From Guptibacillus hwajinpoensis (GTDB taxonomy: Bacteria; Bacillota; Bacilli; Bacillales; Guptibacillaceae), in contig NZ_JAIVAE010000014.1 of the NCBI RefSeq assembly GCF_020171785.1, positions 1 to 64,000 of the forward strand: 64,000 nucleotides of DNA, in the 5' to 3' direction. This document shows positions 60,118 to 64,000 of this stretch, in pieces. Numbering within the stretch: the first letter of the stretch is position 1; each line of letters begins with the position of its first letter. The translations under genes were made by a program, and so were the position numbers. The notes beneath the pieces were generated by a model. That model made no database searches and had not been told where the DNA came from. It saw only the letters and a program-made list of their open reading frames with translations.

Positions 60118-61798
60118 ACATTTCTTCAGGTGCATGAAGACCAAGTAATCGCAATCCCTCTTTCAAAACAATTGATACCGCCATAACTAGATGTAATCTA
60201 GCTTGTTTGGATGAGTTCTCTTCTAAAATACGGACTTGCCCATAGTATTTGTTGAAAGCACGTGAAAGTTCTAAAACAAATTTTGCGATTTGAGAAGGAT
60301 CATATTCAGTAGCTGCTCGTTCAATCGCATGTGGGAACTGACGAAGTTTTGTGACCACTGACCAGGCTTCTTCACCTTCTAGCATTTCGACATTTTCTAC
60401 TTTTTGATAATTCCCTTTACGTAGAATGGAACAAGCACGAGCGTGTGTGTACTGTACATATGGACCAGTTTCTCCTTCAACTCGTAACATATCTTCAAGG
60501 GAAAAGTCGATGTCATTTCGACGATCATTCTTTAAATCATGAAACAAGACGGCCCCAACCCCAATTTGTTCTGCAATAGCACTTTTGTTTGCTAAATCGG
60601 GATTTTTATCTTCAATATTTTCTTTTGCAAGTTCAATCGCCTCACTTAGCACCTCTTCAAGCAAAACGACTTTCCCTTTTCTCGTTGACATTTTCTTTCC
60701 ATCTTTAAGCATCATCCCAAAGTTGATATGGTGCATTTGCTCTGCCCATTTGAATCCTAACTTTTTTAGAACTTCAATTAATTGTTTGAAATGAAGGCTT
60801 TGTTCATTCCCTACTACGTATAGAGATGCACTAAAGCCATATGTTTCATAACGATAAATCGCTGCTGCTAAATCGCGAGTGGCATAAAGAGAGGCTCCGT
60901 CCTTCTTTTTAATTAAGCATGGAGGGAGATCTTCTGCAAGCTGAACAACCATGGCACCATTGGATTCCACTAACAGGTCCTTTTCTTCTAGCATCTTAAT
61001 CACTCGCTGCATTTTATCGTTATAAAAAGCTTCTCCATTTGTCGAATCAAATGTGATGCCCATGAGGTCATAAATACGATTAAACTCTTTAAGAGATTCT
61101 TCACGGAACCACTTCCAGAGCGTCACAGCTTCTAAATCGCCTTGTTCTAACTCTTTAAATGCCTTTCTCCCTTCATCTTCTAGTAAAGGATCAGCGGTTG
61201 CTTCTTCATGAAACAAAATATATAATTTAAGAAGTTCTTTAATTGTTTGTTCACGAACTTTTTGCTCATTCCCCCACTTACGATACGCCGTTATCAACTT
61301 TCCAAACTGCGTACCCCAATCTCCAAGATGATTAATTCGAATAGGACGATAGCCAACTTTTTCAACAATTAACGCTAGAGCATTCCCAATCACCGTTGAG
61401 CGTAAGTGTCCCATTGAAAAAGGTTTCGCAATATTAGGTGATGACAAATCGATCGTTACCGCCCCGGCTTTACCTAAATCGGAGCTCCCATACTCTTCTC
61501 CTTGACTAAGGACCTGATTAATAACATCACTCGTAACCATTTTCTTATTGAGAAACACATTGACATAAGGACCAACGGCGTCTATTTTCTCAAATAGAGG
61601 ATCGTTCAATTGACTAGCAAGATTTGTCGCAATTTGATTAGGGGACATTTTTTCCAACTTAGCAAGTTGAAAACATGGAAATGCATAATCACCATGTGAC
61701 TCATATTTCGGAATTTCAATGCGTTGCATTAATTCACTACTCTTTACTTTTCCACCGCATGCTTGAACGAGTTTGTCTGCAATGATCTTTTTATACAT
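60116..61798 (-). CDS. argS: Arginyl-tRNA synthetase
   Basis: A 560-residue class I synthetase with the length of Bacillus ArgS. The HIGH box appears as FSMGHLRST near residue 130, and the class I KMSKS-like loop as KKMSTRKGKV. The N-terminal additional domain and C-terminal DALR anticodon domain (HARACSILRK, LHLVMAVSIVLKEGLRLLG) are present. It is preceded by a T-box, so it is induced when the cognate tRNA is uncharged. Confidence 0.96.
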   Translation of the reverse strand: MYKKIIADKLVQACGGKVKSSELMQRIEIPKYESHGDYAFPCFQLAKLEKMSPNQIATNLASQLNDPLFEKIDAVGPYVNVFLNKKMVTSDVINQVLSQGEEYGSSDLGKAGAVTIDLSSPNIAKPFSMGHLRSTVIGNALALIVEKVGYRPIRINHLGDWGTQFGKLITAYRKWGNEQKVREQTIKELLKLYILFHEEATADPLLEDEGRKAFKELEQGDLEAVTLWKWFREESLKEFNRIYDLMGITFDSTNGEAFYNDKMQRVIKMLEEKDLLVESNGAMVVQLAEDLPPCLIKKKDGASLYATRDLAAAIYRYETYGFSASLYVVGNEQSLHFKQLIEVLKKLGFKWAEQMHHINFGMMLKDGKKMSTRKGKVVLLEEVLSEAIELAKENIEDKNPDLANKSAIAEQIGVGAVLFHDLKNDRRNDIDFSLEDMLRVEGETGPYVQYTHARACSILRKGNYQKVENVEMLEGEEAWSVVTKLRQFPHAIERAATEYDPSQIAKFVLELSRAFNKYYGQVRILEENSSKQARLHLVMAVSIVLKEGLRLLGLHAPEEM

Positions 61799-61841
61799 CT
61801 ACATCTTCCTCCTTATGGCATTAAACGCTTTTGACTTAAAC

Positions 61842-61881
61842 AAAAAAATCTCCGTCTCTCTAATAGAGACGGAGATTTTTT
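61842..61881 (-). terminator. T-box terminator
   Basis: Stem AATCTCCGTCTCT/AGAGACGGAGATT with a T run on the minus strand. Confidence 0.92.
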
Positions 61882-62090
61882 CCGCGGTACCACTCTGATT
61901 GCTCAACAAAGATACTTGAGCCAACTTCACTCGGATAACGGACGAGCCCGACTGTTTCTACTAAAGTTCAAAACAGTGTCTTGAAAGTCCGGTTCATGTC
62001 TAATTAGGTTCCGGGCTTTCACCATCCCCGTATCGCTTTATCCGTCAATAGACACTACTCTCTTTCGCTCTGACGATCAAATATTATTTT
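61842..62090 (-). ncRNA. T-box riboswitch upstream of argS
   Basis: The minus strand has a Stem I base AGTGTCT/AGACACT, the distal GATGGTGAAAGCCC element, the conserved AGAGTGGTACCGCGG antiterminator bulge, and then the terminator. On the 3' side of Stem I, GAAC-CGG-A suggests CGG (Arg) as specifier, which is tentative. Uncharged tRNA-Arg should favour antitermination. Confidence 0.93.
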
Positions 62091-62091
62091 C

Positions 62092-62119
62092 ATTATAGCC
62101 TATTTTATTATAAATTCAA
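62092..62119 (-). promoter_or_regulatory. Promoter of the argS T-box transcript
   Basis: Minus strand: TTGAAT (62114-62119), 16 nt, TATAAT (62092-62097), immediately upstream of the T-box. Confidence 0.7.
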
Positions 62120-62123
62120 CTAA

Positions 62124-62366
62124 TTATCTGATTATACCTGGTTCTGCCTCCAATTGTACGTTTTTCTCTCCATCCTGATAACCTTCCTGATAGGCTTCTC
62201 GATAAATAGAAGTTAAATACATTGAAATCAGCTGTCTTACTTTCGGCTCTACGTTAACGACCTCTAGATGTTTCATACACCGATCAACCGCTAATTTTTC
62301 CTTTTGGATATTTTTACTCGTCAACGTAAGAACCACCTTTCCATCTAAGTTTACTTCATTATACAT
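62124..62366 (-). CDS. Unknown 80-residue cytoplasmic protein
   Basis: A soluble protein, MYNEVNLDGKVVLTLTSKNI at the start, with a central amphipathic helical part (VRQLISMYLTSIYREAYQEG) and an acidic tail. I do not recognise the family. It ends 5 nt before the argS promoter and is on the same strand, so read-through into the T-box is possible. Its upstream 215 bp (62367-62580) holds divergent promoters only. Confidence 0.6.
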   Translation of the reverse strand: MYNEVNLDGKVVLTLTSKNIQKEKLAVDRCMKHLEVVNVEPKVRQLISMYLTSIYREAYQEGYQDGEKNVQLEAEPGIIR

Positions 62367-62580
62367 TAATTAGACAAGTGGTGTACATTCTTTCGACAAA
62401 TGTCGATTTTATGTTATAAAAAGTGATATAGATGAATACAAAAAGACAGTTTTCAATTACGTAAATGGCTTATTTTGCAAACGGATCCTCCTTCTACGAA
62501 TCCTTTCCAATTTTGATACATAACTTTACCATTTCATCACAAGCTATACTTATCTATCATCACTAAGAGGAGGTTGCAGC

Positions 62581-64000
62581 GTGAGACGTGGTAAACGAAA
62601 ATCGATTCGAAATGAACCTTATCAAATCCCAACTGCTACTGAATCATATGAAGCATTTCCTTCACTTGAGAAAAACAAAGAATATATACTTTCACAATTC
62701 CACAATACAGAAGATATTAAATTCAGAAAATTGACCATAGAGAATATTACATGCAAACTTGCCTATTTGGATCCTCTCGTTGATGAAGATAAGCTACAAA
62801 AAACAATAATGAAACCATTAATGGAGAAGAATACGTTAAATATTGAAGATACAGTGACATCTAAAGAATATCGAAGCTCAGTGGACTTAAATGAAGCTGT
62901 AACTGGTTTAACAAAGGGCTTTGTTGTTCTTTTTATTGAGGGACACCAGCATTTTTATTTACTAGAAGCCTTTTCTGCAAATTCTAGAGCAGTATCAGAA
63001 CCAATCAATGAACAAGTTGTTCGTGGTTCACACGAAGGTTTTGTCGAAAACATTATGCAAAACTTACAAATGCTTCGGAGAAGAATTGAGAACCCAAATC
63101 TTGTGATAAGGTTTTTTAAAGTTGGGAAAACAACCGATACAAAGTTAGCGATTATCTATTTGCAACACCTTGTTAATCCAGAGCTGATTGATGAAGTAGA
63201 AAAAAGGATTACTTCCATAAAAACCGACTCTATTCAAACTCCAGGATATGTAGAAGAATTTATTGAAGACTCTCCATTTTCTCCATTTCCACAAATGCTA
63301 AGTACAGAACGGCCAGATCGCTTAACTGCTCATATCATTGAAGGCAGAATCGGGTTGTTAATGGAAGGAAGTCCTTCCACCCTAGTCATGCCTGTTACGT
63401 TCTTTGCATTTTATCAATCTCCGGAAGATTACAATAGCCGGTGGTATATTGGTTCAATCTTGAGGCTCATCAGAGTAGCCAGCTTTATTTTCGCACTCGG
63501 TTTGCCGTCTCTTTATATTGCCACCGTTTCCTTTCATTCTGAGGTGTTACCTGCTGAATTAATTTTAAACATCAAAAGTTCGCTTGAAAATGTGCCGTTT
63601 CCACCATTACTTGAAGCACTCATCATGCAAATTATTCTTGAATTATTAAGAGAAGCTGCCATTCGCCTGCCCGGTCCTATTGCCCAAACAATTGGTATCG
63701 TTGGAGGTTTGGTTATCGGGACTGCTATCGTCGAAGCAAATCTTGTCTCTAATATGATGATTATTGTAGTTGCTTTAACAGCCATTTCCTCCTTTGCTGT
63801 TCCATCTTATGAAATGAGTATGTCCATAAGGCTTCTAGGTTTTCCACTCATGCTACTCTCTGCGTCTTTTGGTTTTATAGGGCTTGTTTTTGGACTATCG
63901 ATCATCCTTATTCATTTATGTAGTTTAGAAACATTCGGTACTCCTTACTTTTCGCCACTTGCACCTTTGCGTTTGAATGAACTAAAAGATTCCATTGTTC
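62581..64000 (+). CDS. Germinant-receptor A subunit, second copy, cut by window end
   Basis: A GTG start at 62581 follows AAGAGGAGGTTGCAGC. The frame stays open to the window edge (473 codons), so the gene is partial here. The first 20 residues are very basic (RRGKRKSIRN). Family motifs are TERPDRLTAHIIEGRIGLLMEG, PFPPLLEALIMQIILELLREA and IAQTIGIVGGLVIGT, followed by membrane segments. B and C subunit genes are expected to the right. Confidence 0.93.
   Translation, partial: MRRGKRKSIRNEPYQIPTATESYEAFPSLEKNKEYILSQFHNTEDIKFRKLTIENITCKLAYLDPLVDEDKLQKTIMKPLMEKNTLNIEDTVTSKEYRSSVDLNEAVTGLTKGFVVLFIEGHQHFYLLEAFSANSRAVSEPINEQVVRGSHEGFVENIMQNLQMLRRRIENPNLVIRFFKVGKTTDTKLAIIYLQHLVNPELIDEVEKRITSIKTDSIQTPGYVEEFIEDSPFSPFPQMLSTERPDRLTAHIIEGRIGLLMEGSPSTLVMPVTFFAFYQSPEDYNSRWYIGSILRLIRVASFIFALGLPSLYIATVSFHSEVLPAELILNIKSSLENVPFPPLLEALIMQIILELLREAAIRLPGPIAQTIGIVGGLVIGTAIVEANLVSNMMIIVVALTAISSFAVPSYEMSMSIRLLGFPLMLLSASFGFIGLVFGLSIILIHLCSLETFGTPYFSPLAPLRLNELKDSIV

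Noticed and set aside
1-64000. Insertion sequences, prophage, CRISPR arrays, toxin-antitoxin or restriction systems
   Set aside because: No transposase, integrase, phage, cas or nuclease-type genes and no regular spacer-repeat pattern were found. The 58.3-58.7 kb repeats are contiguous units without unique spacers.

Overview
The window comes from the chromosome of an endospore-forming Gram-positive bacterium of the family Bacillaceae. The evidence is the 5' end of a 16S rRNA gene, a complete Bacillus-type methionine salvage gene set, spore germinant-receptor operons, SpoIIP, small spore-type proteins, class-typical riboswitches (two S-box, one FMN, one preQ1-I, one T-box), AGGAGG ribosome binding sites and moderate GC. 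Two TrkH/KtrB-type cation channels and a CPA1 Na+/H+ antiporter would suit a salt- or alkali-tolerant lineage, but the genus cannot be fixed from this sequence. I see no mobile elements, prophage, CRISPR arrays or tRNA genes.

Layout. 1-420: start of an rrn operon on the minus strand with two tandem promoters. 0.4-7.6 kb: KtrB-like channel, CHY zinc-finger protein, unknown protein, DoxX-type protein, MFS transporter, PAS histidine kinase, a frameshifted alpha/beta hydrolase and a GNAT acetyltransferase. 7.6-19.3 kb: methionine salvage. mtnW-X-B-D (minus) and mtnK-A (plus) are each preceded by a SAM riboswitch, with mtnE and mtnU between them. mtnKA runs with overlapping codons into a three-gene sugar-type ABC transporter, which is therefore a candidate methylthioribose importer. 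19.3-22.6 kb: YmaF-like protein, GDPD phosphodiesterase, a 29-residue YjcZ-type protein, YtxH-like protein, then queF and a YhhQ-type transporter behind a preQ1 riboswitch. 22.6-33.8 kb: HtrA-type protease, acetyltransferase, antiporter, thermolysin-family protease, YitT-type protein, SpoIIP, membrane cytochrome c, FMN-riboswitch-controlled ribU, and an amidase. 33.8-41.6 kb: solute-binding lipoprotein, divergent MocR-type regulator with a degenerate aminotransferase domain, 40-residue basic protein, DinB-like protein, RsgA, a very small independent transcription unit, a thiolase, a gene remnant and an acetyltransferase.

41.6-53.5 kb: small membrane protein, spore-coat-like protein, XRE regulator with a membrane partner, UspA, a second TrkH/KtrB-like channel, a GAF histidine kinase with four clustered cysteines and its NarL-type regulator, an FMN reductase, a gerA-B-C operon and a 480-residue isocitrate dehydrogenase. 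53.5-64 kb: SCO protein, SDR and its ArsR regulator sharing a 15-bp operator, Nudix hydrolase, three tiny membrane proteins, a CzrA-type zinc-sensing repressor, ctaG, an array of about 119-bp structured repeats, a membrane protein, a YteA-like DksA/TraR protein, argS behind a T-box, and the first part of a second gerA gene that runs off the window.

The items most worth following up are the transporter fused to mtnKA, the repeat array with compensatory base changes in its stems, the 39.3-39.5 kb mini-transcript with a 19-codon ORF, the MocR-like regulator lacking its PLP lysine, and the cluster of three small membrane proteins next to ctaG.
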